Positions 16,304-25,099 of a stretch of 64,000 bases of DNA are shown in pieces. Source of the DNA: Mariaggregatimicrobium sp964498785 (GTDB taxonomy: Bacteria; Zhuqueibacterota; Zhuqueibacteria; Thermofontimicrobiales; Thiofontviventaceae); NCBI GenBank assembly GCA_964498785.1, contig CAZCJL010000012.1, positions 24,894 to 88,893 on the forward strand, read 5' to 3'. The notes beneath the pieces are model-generated. The model saw only the letters and a program-made list of their open reading frames with translations. It did no database searches and had not been told where the DNA came from. The position numbers were made by a program, and so were the translations under genes. Position 1 is the stretch's first letter; every line of letters starts with the position of its first letter.

Positions 16304-16942
16304 ATGGAAATTGATGTTTCAAAATTTGATAAATCTACGAATCCGGATGAAAAGAATCATTGGCTTTTGTCATATAGTGATATGGTAACCTTATTGTTAT
16401 GTTTTTTTGCGCTGTTCTTTGCAATCTCCCGGGTGGATACTGTTAAATACGAAATGCTTACCGAGTATTTCGATCAATCATCAAAAATGCCTTTGCACGA
16501 ACTGCAGACGCAAATGAAGGCGTTAATTGAAAAACATAATCTCCGAAATAAAGTTGATGTAAAATTGACACAAGATGGGCTGGAATTAAATTTTCAGGAT
16601 AAAATATTGTTTGATTCCGGACAGGCAGAATTAAAAGAAGAGGCTTTTCCAATTTTAAGTGCAATAGCAAATATTTTGCGCACCTCGTCAGTCAGGACGC
16701 GGAAAATTCAGGTTGCAGGACATACGGATACAGTACCCATTAACAAAGATTCTATCTATCCGTCTAATTGGGAATTAAGCACTGCAAGAGCATCCCGGGT
16801 TATCCGCTATTTTTTAGACCATCACTTTGAAAAGGAAAGATTTGAGGCAGTTGGATATGCGGATACAAAATTAAAGGTTCAGGAGTCCATCGATAATAAG
16901 GGAGTTGCTGTAAATCGGCGAGTGGTGTTATTGATAAAGTAA
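16304..16942 (+). CDS. motB: MotB-type stator subunit
   Basis: 212 aa. Cytosolic tail, one membrane helix (about 24-42) with the ion-binding Asp26 in WLLSYSDMVTLL, a plug/linker region (45-90), and an OmpA-like peptidoglycan-binding domain (92-212) with AGHTDTVPIN and NWELSTARA. The linker is shorter than in E. coli (308 aa), as in many compact MotBs. Cys33 sits seven residues after Asp26, the same spacing as D24-C31 in sodium-driven PomB, so the coupling ion is open. It starts 6 nt after motA and is the last gene of the operon. The convergent relA-like gene ends 13 bp downstream with no terminator visible between them. Confidence 0.93.
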   Translation: MEIDVSKFDKSTNPDEKNHWLLSYSDMVTLLLCFFALFFAISRVDTVKYEMLTEYFDQSSKMPLHELQTQMKALIEKHNLRNKVDVKLTQDGLELNFQDKILFDSGQAELKEEAFPILSAIANILRTSSVRTRKIQVAGHTDTVPINKDSIYPSNWELSTARASRVIRYFLDHHFEKERFEAVGYADTKLKVQESIDNKGVAVNRRVVLLIK

Positions 16943-16955
16943 TTGAAAGAAATAC

Positions 16956-18542
16956 TCACATCGTTTTCCATTCCTTAATCTCAACAATATCGGTATTTTG
17001 AAGATGATAGTCTAACGGCACCTGTTTCCCATTCACATTCGCGATATAGTTGTCTTTTTTTGCTTTTACTATCTCCCCGAATTCTGTATGTAATTTTATT
17101 GCAAAATCCAGGGGAGTTGCATTCATATTTAATTCAAGGATTTCTCCTTCCGGTGTGAGTACGAAACACGAGTTTTTCAAGGTTGAATCAATACCTGCTT
17201 TTTGATTGCCATTTTCATTCTCAATAAATACACGTTTCATCCGACTCCAAAATGACTTATTTTTTTTAATAGAAATGGCGTTTGATTTGTTTGGTTCTTT
17301 ATAAATCCAATGAGATGCTGCGCCGTACATTGCGTCTTCATGCATTCGTCTGGTTCGGATTTGCACTTCGAGTGTAAGCTCTTTATCAATAATTCCATTT
17401 TTTTCACAAACCACAGTTGTGTGAATGGAGCGATAATTGTTATTCTTGGGATTTTTTATCCAATCAACAAACAATTTACCGTCATCATATATTCCAGGTA
17501 TTGGTTTCCACAGTGAGTGCAAGTTTTTTAACACATGGTAGCATTTTTTCGTATTTTCACTTTCACTGTCTCCGTCAATAATAATACGAATGCCCAATAA
17601 ATCATTCATTTCGTTGAGATTGAACTTTCGCTGAAGCATTTTTTTGTAGACACTATAAATGTGTTTTGCTCTTCCTTCAACAGCGGCATGAATGTTTAAT
17701 TTTTTTACACGTTCTTGGATACACTTTCCCACTTTCTCTAAATACGACTCCCGACTAGCGCGGTTGTGCTGAATAAATCTACAGATTTCATCGTATTTTG
17801 CAGGATGTAAAATACGAAACGCTGCATCCTCCAATTGCCATTTAATATGCCCAACTCCCAGATAATCTGCCAACTTAGCATGGATATTTAGCGTTTCGTG
17901 GGCAATATTTTCCTTCAGATAATTATCAATTTTGAGTAGCGGATACATCTCATCATGGAAGCATTTTAGCACAGCCAGACGATCTACTAATTTGATAAGG
18001 ATCGCTTCGATGGAATTCGTGCTTGCTAAAAAACATTTGCGATGGTTTTCGAGCTGTTCTTCGTGCGAAATGCTTGATTGAAGCCGAATTTCTTCTTCGT
18101 TATAAATTGCCCGAATTTGAATTTTATCAAAAACATCCCTGACAAATTTATAATTGTGGCGTTTGTCTAATCGCCAGGGCATAATGATTTCAAGCTTGGC
18201 AAGTCTGCTTATATCACTTAGAAGTTCAAGGTTAGCGTGTAAAAATTGTTTAATGAACGTCCTTTTTATATTTTTCGGTGCATTTTTTAATTGGGAAATG
18301 TTATAAAGAGCACCAACTGTAAGATTGTCTGTCGGAAAATTAATTTTATGTAAAAAATACGTCGTATATATGGCAATTCGATGGTGAAAATTGATTAATT
18401 CATCTGTAAAATCTCTGTCATTTAGATCCAGAAAAAAAGAATCAATTGATTCGATTAATGTTTTGAGTGTTTCCTCCTGATACAATTCTTTGAGGTTTTC
18501 GTCTAAATGATAAAGAAGCCAACTCTCACGGATGCGTCTCAT
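16956..18542 (-). CDS. RelA/SpoT-family (p)ppGpp synthetase with degenerate HD and no C-terminal regulatory domains
   Basis: 528 aa, against about 740 for full RelA/SpoT. The N-terminal hydrolase fold is eroded: a His remains at 53/54 and DRL at 187-189, but the central HD dyad is replaced (ALYNISQL, about 78-85). The synthetase domain (about 285-415) keeps its catalytic residues: D314 in NDLLGIRI and E392 in LEVQIRT. A TGS domain follows (459-525) and the protein ends there, without the helical, zinc-finger and ACT parts that sense the ribosome. So it should make but not break (p)ppGpp, and may be regulated differently. Monocistronic on the minus strand. Confidence 0.88.
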   Translation of the reverse strand: MRRIRESWLLYHLDENLKELYQEETLKTLIESIDSFFLDLNDRDFTDELINFHHRIAIYTTYFLHKINFPTDNLTVGALYNISQLKNAPKNIKRTFIKQFLHANLELLSDISRLAKLEIIMPWRLDKRHNYKFVRDVFDKIQIRAIYNEEEIRLQSSISHEEQLENHRKCFLASTNSIEAILIKLVDRLAVLKCFHDEMYPLLKIDNYLKENIAHETLNIHAKLADYLGVGHIKWQLEDAAFRILHPAKYDEICRFIQHNRASRESYLEKVGKCIQERVKKLNIHAAVEGRAKHIYSVYKKMLQRKFNLNEMNDLLGIRIIIDGDSESENTKKCYHVLKNLHSLWKPIPGIYDDGKLFVDWIKNPKNNNYRSIHTTVVCEKNGIIDKELTLEVQIRTRRMHEDAMYGAASHWIYKEPNKSNAISIKKNKSFWSRMKRVFIENENGNQKAGIDSTLKNSCFVLTPEGEILELNMNATPLDFAIKLHTEFGEIVKAKKDNYIANVNGKQVPLDYHLQNTDIVEIKEWKTM

Positions 18543-18718
18543 AGTTCATTTTAGATGGTTTGAGTGGATAGATGTTTGTGATTTTGTTGTTAAATATACA
18601 AACATCATACCATTTTCGATTAATATTAAGAGTTAATTATTAAAAAATTATAGGATTTAAAGTTAGTTACCTTATTGAAATTCAGAGATTAATAAATAAT
18701 AATAATTTGCTGTTTATT

Positions 18719-18738
18719 CATATCTTAAATAAGATATG
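18719..18738 (-). terminator. possible weak terminator after the sigma-54 regulator gene
   Basis: 8-bp perfect stem CATATCTT / AAGATATG with an AAAT loop, 46 nt after the stop at 18785. The T tract is on the plus-strand side, so for the minus-strand operon it is only a hairpin. Confidence 0.3.
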
Positions 18739-18784
18739 ACTTTTTTAATCAAATCCAAAATAATTTTTATTAACAAATGTGATA

Positions 18785-20224
18785 CTAAACCAAGATCGAA
18801 TGTGTTTTCTTCCGAAAAAGCTGTTTCACCTGATCCCGACTTAGCCCAGATATCTCACTGATTTTCTCATAATTCCAGTTCGTTTGGTCAGCATAATACT
18901 GTAACAACTTCTTTTTATAATTTTTGACTAATTCATCGAAAGTGCCCTTGTTCTCATTAAAATCATCAATATCAACAGAGCAAGAGTACGCAATTGCTTC
19001 CCGGACATCGTGTTCCGTAATATTGCCATCATTATCCAGTATCATGCAACGTTTGATAATGGATTGTAATTCTCGAATATTGCCCTCCCATTTATATCGT
19101 TTCAATAATTGAATAGCATCCGGGCTAATTTTAACTGATTGCTTACCCCGCGGCAAATTTTGTTCGATTATACTTTTAACAAAACTTGGGATGTCATCGG
19201 CTCGATTCGATAGGTTCGGAATTCGGATCGGAATGGTATTTAATCGAAAATAGAGGTCTTTACGAAAACGGCCATCTTCAACTTCTTTTTGAAGATTTTT
19301 ATTGGTCGCGGCAATAATTCTAACATTTAATTTAAAAGAGTGATTACTACCAACTTTTCGTATTTCACCGGATTGTAATACCCGTAACAATTTAACCTGA
19401 AGTTCAGGTGGCATATCTCCGATTTCATCAAGAAATATAGTACCATTGTTCGCTTCCTCAAAAAGTCCTCGTTTCGTTTCCCGCGCATCGGTAAACGCAC
19501 CTTTTTCATGGCCGAAAAGTTCACTTTCCAATAATTCTTTAGGAATTGCCCCACAATTTATGGGGATAAATTTTTCTTTTGCGCGGAGACTATTTGCGTG
19601 GATCATTTTTGCAAATTCTTCTTTCCCGGTTCCCGTTTCTCCTAACAGTAATACAGGGACGTCCCATTCTGCAGCTTTCATCGCAGTTTCTGCACTGCGG
19701 AGAAAGTTTTGAGAATCTCCGATCAATCCCATTAAATCATATTTTTCCTCTATTTCCTGACGTTGTATACTTTTTTTCCTTTGTTTTAATTCTCGCTGCA
19801 ATTGAATTTTTTCGAACGCATTCCTAATAGTTAGAACTAACGATTTCGCATCATTGCGAATTTGATATTTATCAAAAAAGAAAAACGCGCCCTTTTCGGA
19901 CAGGTCAAAGGCCAGCGACAGCGTTCCGTGTGCTGTAAGTACAATTATTTCCGGACTTACCTGCGTCTCCTTTATTTTTACTAATGCTTCTTCTCCTTGC
20001 ATACGGCTGTTATTAAATCTCAAATCTAGTAAAACAACATGAAAATCACGGTGATTTCTTTTCATATCTTCCAGAAATTTTTCACATGTTACATATTTTC
20101 GAAATTTTAGCAGGTATTTTCGGTTCAATAAATCGGTATTGACCTTTTTAAGTGTATTTTCAATGGATTCGGCATCAGAGATTTCATCGTCGACAATCGC
20201 GACGTTAATAAATTTTTTTTTCAT
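18785..20224 (-). CDS. sigma-54-dependent response regulator (NtrC type)
   Basis: 479 aa. Receiver domain (1-140) with acidic pair D12/D13, phosphoacceptor D67 (VVLLDLRF) and K119. AAA+ domain (about 165-400) with Walker A GETGTGKE (195-202), the sigma-54 contact loop as GAFTDA (242-247) in place of GAFTGA, Walker B GTIFLDEIGD and an arginine-finger region. Fis-type helix-turn-helix at the end (SEISGLSRDQVKQLF). Its ATG lies 2 nt after the stop of the TPR histidine kinase gene, so the two form one operon and most likely one phosphorelay pair. The divergent LysM gene, with a -24/-12 promoter, is its likely target. Confidence 0.92.
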   Translation of the reverse strand: MKKKFINVAIVDDEISDAESIENTLKKVNTDLLNRKYLLKFRKYVTCEKFLEDMKRNHRDFHVVLLDLRFNNSRMQGEEALVKIKETQVSPEIIVLTAHGTLSLAFDLSEKGAFFFFDKYQIRNDAKSLVLTIRNAFEKIQLQRELKQRKKSIQRQEIEEKYDLMGLIGDSQNFLRSAETAMKAAEWDVPVLLLGETGTGKEEFAKMIHANSLRAKEKFIPINCGAIPKELLESELFGHEKGAFTDARETKRGLFEEANNGTIFLDEIGDMPPELQVKLLRVLQSGEIRKVGSNHSFKLNVRIIAATNKNLQKEVEDGRFRKDLYFRLNTIPIRIPNLSNRADDIPSFVKSIIEQNLPRGKQSVKISPDAIQLLKRYKWEGNIRELQSIIKRCMILDNDGNITEHDVREAIAYSCSVDIDDFNENKGTFDELVKNYKKKLLQYYADQTNWNYEKISEISGLSRDQVKQLFRKKTHSILV

Positions 20225-20226
20225 TT

Positions 20227-22488
20227 TTATGAATTCCCTTCTTTTTGCGTTGGAAATATGATTGAAAAGATTGTACCCTTACCGGATTTACTACGGCACT
20301 TCACTTTTGCGTGATAGGCGTCGGCTAGTGTTCTTACAATATGCAATCCCAATCCCTGGTGTGATGAGGTATATTCGGTTTTTGAATAACCTGCTTCAAA
20401 TATATTTAATTTTTCATCAGGAGGAATACCCTTTCCATTGTCGCTAATTTTTAAGCTAACATATTCATGATTTAATCGTTTTGTGACTACTGTAATTTGA
20501 CTCCCGTTACTATGCTGAATCGCATTTTCTCGAATGGGCTCTATAATCTGTCGGAATTTATACTTGTTCCCGGGGATCTTCGGTAATTGTTCATCAAGTT
20601 TGAACTGAACTTCGATACTGTCCGGCGATTTTTCACCTTGAAACATGGAGTAAACGATCTGATTAAGATTTACCTTTTCATCGAGGTATAAACGCGGAAT
20701 GTAACCTTTTTCATTATTTTGATTTTTCATTTGATCAACCATATCAAAAACAGTCTCTATATCTTCTTTTAATAAACTTTCATTTCGGAACTCATTTTCG
20801 AGCCAATTTTGTATATTGTTAAATGTGATTTTTAATTTTGTTATTTCTCCTTCATGAATTGTTGCATCTTGTTCCAAAGAATCATATATTTTACTCATTT
20901 TTAAAAGAGAATGCATGACTTTTATTTTATCGTCCAACCGAGATTCCATCCGATTCATTATCCTATTCAGAGGAGAATACATTTTATGAGCAGTACGCAT
21001 CGCCACTTTCATAATTGTTTCGTGATGTTCCTTTTCTTTTTGTTGAGTATTTTTTAGTTGATAAAACGCGCGTTGAAAAATTTCATTACTTTGTTTATAG
21101 TTCGTAATTGATTCAATGTGATATTTTTCCATCAGACCACGATACATCGATTCTAGATTCTCCTGCGGAGATATGGCTTTAAATTCCATGCTTTCTTTAA
21201 TCAATCGATCCAGAATATGCTCCAATAATTTACCGGCTCTCCGAAAATGAGTAATGGCTTTTTGGTATTGAAAATTCTCAGCATGGATTAATCCCAGTTC
21301 ATAATTTGCTTGCTTCTCAATTTCTAAAAATTTATATCTCCTGGCCGTTCTAATCGCAGTTTTTAGGTTATCTTCCGCCATCTTACATTTTTTTAACTTC
21401 TTGTAAGCCATGCTTAATCGGATTGAATTTTTACAAACATTCTTTGAGTCATTAAATTCCCGATTTATTTTTAATGCGGTTTTTAGTAATTTTATGGCCG
21501 TAGTTAAATTGTTCTTTAAAACATACAACTCTCCCAATTGTCCCAATCGAATTCCAAGTCCCCGTCGTTCGCTTGAACAGTTTTTTATAATGTTTTTGGA
21601 TTTCTTGACAATGTAAAAAGCTTCGTCTATTCGTCCGAGTTTCATGTATAACTCTCCAAGGTGTGCTAAATTACGACTTTTAGTTGGCGGAAAATTGATT
21701 TCTTCGGCTAAACGAATGGAACGATGATGGTAATCTTCAATTTTTTTTATTAGTTTATTATACTCGATCGGAAAATTTTTGAAAATGCCAAGCATGGATA
21801 AATAGGCAGCCCCTAATTCATCCAGACAAATTGCCTGAAATAACTTGTTATCTATATCTTTGAAAAGTTCTAATGCCTGATTCAAGTAATCAATGCCGCG
21901 GGGTATTTGGTTTAGATAGTTGCAATAAATTTTCCCTAACATGAATAAAAGAATTGCTTCATATTCAATGTTATTATACTGTTGTGCGATAGCAACTCCT
22001 TCTGTATATTTCTCAATTGCAAGATTATATTTACCTACATTCCGGTAGGCATTCGCTAAAAGTTTCAATCCTTCGAGCCTGTTTTCATAGAAACTCTCAA
22101 AATGAGACATTATTCTATGCATCAATTTTAATGGCGATATTGCACGTTTTGAGAGACGCAGTTTCAGGCAAAGCCAACCTAATTTCAGGGCAAGATGCAT
22201 GGTAAGTTTGTCATGTTGATTATTATCATTCAGTGTTCTTATCACCCTATAACTGATAAACGTAAGCGAATATGCACAATAATATTGTCCGTTCCTGGCC
22301 ATAGGATCCAAATAATCGAAAATTTCTCTTATATCATCAATTTTTACAGTTTTAGCAAGTTGCCACCAATTATTCGTCTTATCCAAACGATGCAAGGTTT
22401 GGTTAAAATTTTTACAAGCAAGTTCTTTATAACGCTTATAAATCGGATTTCGTTTTAGTTGATGTCCAAACGTCTGCGGAGAAACCAT
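20227..22488 (-). CDS. cytosolic TPR-sensor histidine kinase
   Basis: 753 aa. No membrane helix or signal peptide. Residues about 130-440 are TPR repeats (NVGKYNLAIEKYTEGVAIA, LGRIDEAFYIVKKS, KNNLTTAIKLLKTALKI and others). A coiled region leads to an H-box-like HKMYSPLNRI with H501, then a HATPase domain (about 590-750) with N box RENAIQHSNG, G1 DNGKGI and G2 GLGLHIV. A strong AAGGAG site lies before the ATG. It probably senses a protein or peptide partner through its TPR array and phosphorylates the sigma-54 regulator encoded directly behind it. Confidence 0.88.
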   Translation of the reverse strand: MVSPQTFGHQLKRNPIYKRYKELACKNFNQTLHRLDKTNNWWQLAKTVKIDDIREIFDYLDPMARNGQYYCAYSLTFISYRVIRTLNDNNQHDKLTMHLALKLGWLCLKLRLSKRAISPLKLMHRIMSHFESFYENRLEGLKLLANAYRNVGKYNLAIEKYTEGVAIAQQYNNIEYEAILLFMLGKIYCNYLNQIPRGIDYLNQALELFKDIDNKLFQAICLDELGAAYLSMLGIFKNFPIEYNKLIKKIEDYHHRSIRLAEEINFPPTKSRNLAHLGELYMKLGRIDEAFYIVKKSKNIIKNCSSERRGLGIRLGQLGELYVLKNNLTTAIKLLKTALKINREFNDSKNVCKNSIRLSMAYKKLKKCKMAEDNLKTAIRTARRYKFLEIEKQANYELGLIHAENFQYQKAITHFRRAGKLLEHILDRLIKESMEFKAISPQENLESMYRGLMEKYHIESITNYKQSNEIFQRAFYQLKNTQQKEKEHHETIMKVAMRTAHKMYSPLNRIMNRMESRLDDKIKVMHSLLKMSKIYDSLEQDATIHEGEITKLKITFNNIQNWLENEFRNESLLKEDIETVFDMVDQMKNQNNEKGYIPRLYLDEKVNLNQIVYSMFQGEKSPDSIEVQFKLDEQLPKIPGNKYKFRQIIEPIRENAIQHSNGSQITVVTKRLNHEYVSLKISDNGKGIPPDEKLNIFEAGYSKTEYTSSHQGLGLHIVRTLADAYHAKVKCRSKSGKGTIFSIIFPTQKEGNS

Positions 22489-22950
22489 CTTTCACTCCTT
22501 GAATAGTCGTAATGAATGTTGACAGTCGGAAAGCAAGGAAGCAGATCAAAGTATAATCGGGACAGAAACGCCAAGATGAGATAATTATAATTTAGCAAAT
22601 ATTTTTTCCAAATTCAATATCTAACCTATCTAATATAGCCAAAATTGATGCCATGTTTATAAACATGATGTAATTTTTATTAAATTATAACTTAATGAAG
22701 TGATCTTGGGTACCTTGGTTTTTGTTATCCAGTGATAAATCATCACTAATTAGTGTGAAGATGTAACTTTGATATACTCTGGTATTTAATCGGTGATCGA
22801 AAGTACAACGCTTAACCTGTTGATATTATTACTTACTAAAAATAGGCTGCATTATGGCATATTGATTGCAAAACGGAGTTACGAACACTTGCAGTGATCG
22901 TTTTTCATGGCGGGGCATCAATTATTAACCATACTTTGCGGAGGTGTCAC
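22489..22950. promoter_or_regulatory. divergent control region between the two-component operon and the LysM gene
   Basis: 462 bp without a gene. It holds a perfect 16-bp palindrome CATGTTTATAAACATG (22652-22667), an inverted repeat AGTGAT-N5-ATCACT (22731-22747) overlapping a perfect 12-bp palindrome CACTAATTAGTG (22744-22755), and the sigma-54 promoter at 22852-22871. The palindromes lie about 100 and 190 bp before the -24 element, the usual distance of an activator's upstream sites. Their link to the regulator is inferred. Confidence 0.5.
22852..22871 (+). promoter_or_regulatory. sigma-54 (-24/-12) promoter
   Basis: TGGCATATTGATTGCAA: GG at 22856-22857 and GC at 22868-22869 are separated by exactly 10 nt, and both half-sites match TGGCA and TTGCAA. 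The start site would be near 22881, giving a leader of about 70 nt for the LysM gene. Confidence 0.7.
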
Positions 22951-23391
22951 ATGGAAAAAGTAATCACAAGCATTTTCGGAAATATTACGAGATTTTTTGC
23001 ACTAATTTTTTTATTGGGTGCAGCTCTCGGATTTGTTTGTAGCAATGGCATCTTCACAGTTAATTATAATCCTGATAACGCAAAGAATACATTTCAAAAA
23101 GCTACTGATAATTTTAAACGAAACGGACAAGCGCTTGCATCCTCATTTAATTCTGCAAATGGAGAAAGCAATGAAAAGATGAATAATCCATCGAGGCAGA
23201 CAAATTCTCCCCTGACCAAATGGGATTTTGAGGTTCATAAAGTAACACCCGGGGAAACGCTTTATGATATCGGAAAAGCACATGATGTTCACTGGAAAGC
23301 TTTAGCTCGGATAAATCACATCCGAAATCCTGAAAATTTATTGCCAAATGAAAAAATTTATGTTCCCGTTAAAAAGATTGTCTATAATTAA
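22951..23391 (+). CDS. membrane-anchored LysM protein
   Basis: 146 aa from the ATG at 22951, chosen for the strong GGAGGTG 7 nt before it; the frame stays open to 22894 without a ribosome site. One hydrophobic helix (about 12-33, RFFALIFLLGAALGFVC) acts as an anchor or uncleaved signal. A polar Asn/Ser-rich linker (35-90) follows, then one LysM domain (about 97-143: KVTPGETLYDIGKA and LLPNEKIYVP). LysM binds peptidoglycan glycans. The protein probably sits in the periplasm and could sense or stabilise the wall. A sigma-54 promoter and the neighbouring sigma-54 regulator suggest stress-type control. Confidence 0.8.
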   Translation: MEKVITSIFGNITRFFALIFLLGAALGFVCSNGIFTVNYNPDNAKNTFQKATDNFKRNGQALASSFNSANGESNEKMNNPSRQTNSPLTKWDFEVHKVTPGETLYDIGKAHDVHWKALARINHIRNPENLLPNEKIYVPVKKIVYN

Positions 23392-23486
23392 TGATGTTCT
23401 CTGTAATCAAAATCAATGACAAATCCCGTATATCATAAATAAAAATATTACCACCACCACCTCTTTCCTCGCACTGGCTAAAGAAA

Positions 23487-23529
23487 GCGCCTCCGGATCG
23501 TTGATTCGGAGGCGCAGCTATTTTTGTTT
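23487..23529 (+). terminator. terminator between convergent LysM and kinase genes
   Basis: 9-bp GC-rich stem GCGCCTCCG / CGGAGGCGC (23487-23495, 23507-23515), followed by AGCTATTTTTGTTT on the plus strand. It probably also serves the minus-strand kinase gene ending at 23536. Confidence 0.85.
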
Positions 23530-23535
23530 GAAAAA

Positions 23536-25086
23536 TCATAAATAAATATTTACGATCGTTCCATTCCCTTCATTACTTTGAATGGATAGCTCTCCGTCAT
23601 GATCCGCTATTATCTGTTGAACAATTGACAAACCCAAACCCATTCCGCGACGCTTCGTTGTAAAATAGGGTTTAAAAATATTTTCAAGGGTTTCCTGGTT
23701 CATGCCGTGCCCAAAGTCTTGTATCGTGATGATTATTTTTTTGTTAGCTCGGTGTTGCGCTGATGTTTTTATAATTATTCTCCCGCCGATGTTTGATGCT
23801 TCAATACTGTTTTTTAATAAATTGTTTAACGCTCTTTTCATTTGATCCCGATCAAGTACTAATTCAGGGATTGAAACATCAAAATCAGTTTCAATCTTAA
23901 TTGGTTTTGAACCACCGGCTAAAATGGGAATTAAATTGTGAATGATTTCATTGATATTTGCTTGTTCTTTTTTTATGTTCGGCATTCTGGCAAACTGCGA
24001 AAATTCATCCGAGATTCGACGCAATGATTCCAACTCATCTTCGATTGCATGAATTAGCTCTGCATGTGTTTGGTCTGTTATTTTTGTTTTAAGGCGAAAT
24101 AACGTAAGTTGAATTGGTGTGAGTGAATTTTTAATCTCATGAGAAACTCTTCTGGCAACATCACGCCAGGCAGCGAGGCGCTCTGCCCGAACCAGCCGTT
24201 CCTGGCTCGACTTTAAATCCTCCCGCATTTTATTGAATGAATCGATAAGTATTTTTATTTCATCTTTTGCATCGACGTCGACTTTTGATGAGAAGTCGCC
24301 GGCTGCCACTTGTTGCATTCCGAGTGCTAATTTCTGGATTGGGCCACTTATTCCACAGGATAGCTTGCGAGCAGAATAAATTGCAATCACTACTAAGATA
24401 ATGATGAAAAGGGTTGCCATCGCCCAAATCAATCGACCTTCAAGAACTGATTTTTTTACCAGCGATAGAGATGTGTAAACTTTTAATGATTCGGACAATT
24501 TGTTTTTCGCTGAAATTACCTGGTTGTCAACATTGAAACCTACAACAGCAATTGTTGAATCGGGAAATGGGCGATAAACCTGACAATAGTAATGACCATC
24601 TTTTTCAATAATTGTACTGGATGTTTCGCTATCAAATATCAGGCAGGCAAGGTTATAATTTAACGGAACTAACGGATAGTCTTGAATGAAAATTGTATTT
24701 AATTTATTTATATTTTTTCTCTTTATTTTATATAACCCAACAAATGTAACATCGTGTTCAATCAGCCTGGCCTGGTTAATAACTGGTGTGTCTTGAATAG
24801 AGTTGATAAATCTTTCCCCGCGACTTTCTAACTGATGTTTAATTGCCTGAATCGAAGACGTTAGTGAGGCTTCAATCCCTGGCATAAATGACATCTCAAC
24901 ACCCTGCGTTAATAATCCGCTCACTATTAAAGTTAAAGTTACGGAAGGAATTAAAAGCAGTAAAAAGAAAATAATTGTTAATTTTACCTCAAGCTTAAAT
25001 CCTTTGGGGGAGCGTTTTATGAGGAAAATTATATAAGCAGTTAAAAAAGTTAGAATGACAAAAAGCCAAATGAGAAATACATCCAT
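23536..25086 (-). CDS. NtrY-like membrane histidine kinase
   Basis: 516 aa. Two N-terminal membrane helices (4-22, 35-60), an extracytosolic sensor region (about 62-215), a third helix (218-240), a HAMP domain (about 242-295), a dimerisation domain with the NtrY-type H box SHEIKNSLTPIQL (H316), and a HATPase domain with N box LNNLLKNSIEAS, DFGHGM and GLGLSIV. No response regulator adjoins it on either side, so it is an orphan kinase whose partner may be one of the two sigma-54 activators in the window or lie elsewhere. The gene starts 13 nt after the small membrane protein gene upstream, so the two are co-transcribed. Confidence 0.9.
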   Translation of the reverse strand: MDVFLIWLFVILTFLTAYIIFLIKRSPKGFKLEVKLTIIFFLLLLIPSVTLTLIVSGLLTQGVEMSFMPGIEASLTSSIQAIKHQLESRGERFINSIQDTPVINQARLIEHDVTFVGLYKIKRKNINKLNTIFIQDYPLVPLNYNLACLIFDSETSSTIIEKDGHYYCQVYRPFPDSTIAVVGFNVDNQVISAKNKLSESLKVYTSLSLVKKSVLEGRLIWAMATLFIIILVVIAIYSARKLSCGISGPIQKLALGMQQVAAGDFSSKVDVDAKDEIKILIDSFNKMREDLKSSQERLVRAERLAAWRDVARRVSHEIKNSLTPIQLTLFRLKTKITDQTHAELIHAIEDELESLRRISDEFSQFARMPNIKKEQANINEIIHNLIPILAGGSKPIKIETDFDVSIPELVLDRDQMKRALNNLLKNSIEASNIGGRIIIKTSAQHRANKKIIITIQDFGHGMNQETLENIFKPYFTTKRRGMGLGLSIVQQIIADHDGELSIQSNEGNGTIVNIYL

Positions 25087-25099
25087 AGTGATTTCCCGT

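Noticed and set aside
15530..16942. ExbBD/TolQR or GldLM-type energiser instead of MotAB
   Set aside because: The four-helix layout, the prolines and the cytosolic loop of the first protein, and the OmpA-like domain with Asp26 in the second, are those of MotA and MotB. ExbD/TolR lacks the OmpA-type domain and GldM is much larger.
18785..20224. GAFTDA in place of GAFTGA in both sigma-54 activators
   Set aside because: I first took this as a defect, but it occurs in both proteins of the window, and I recall it as a tolerated variant, so it is probably a lineage trait.
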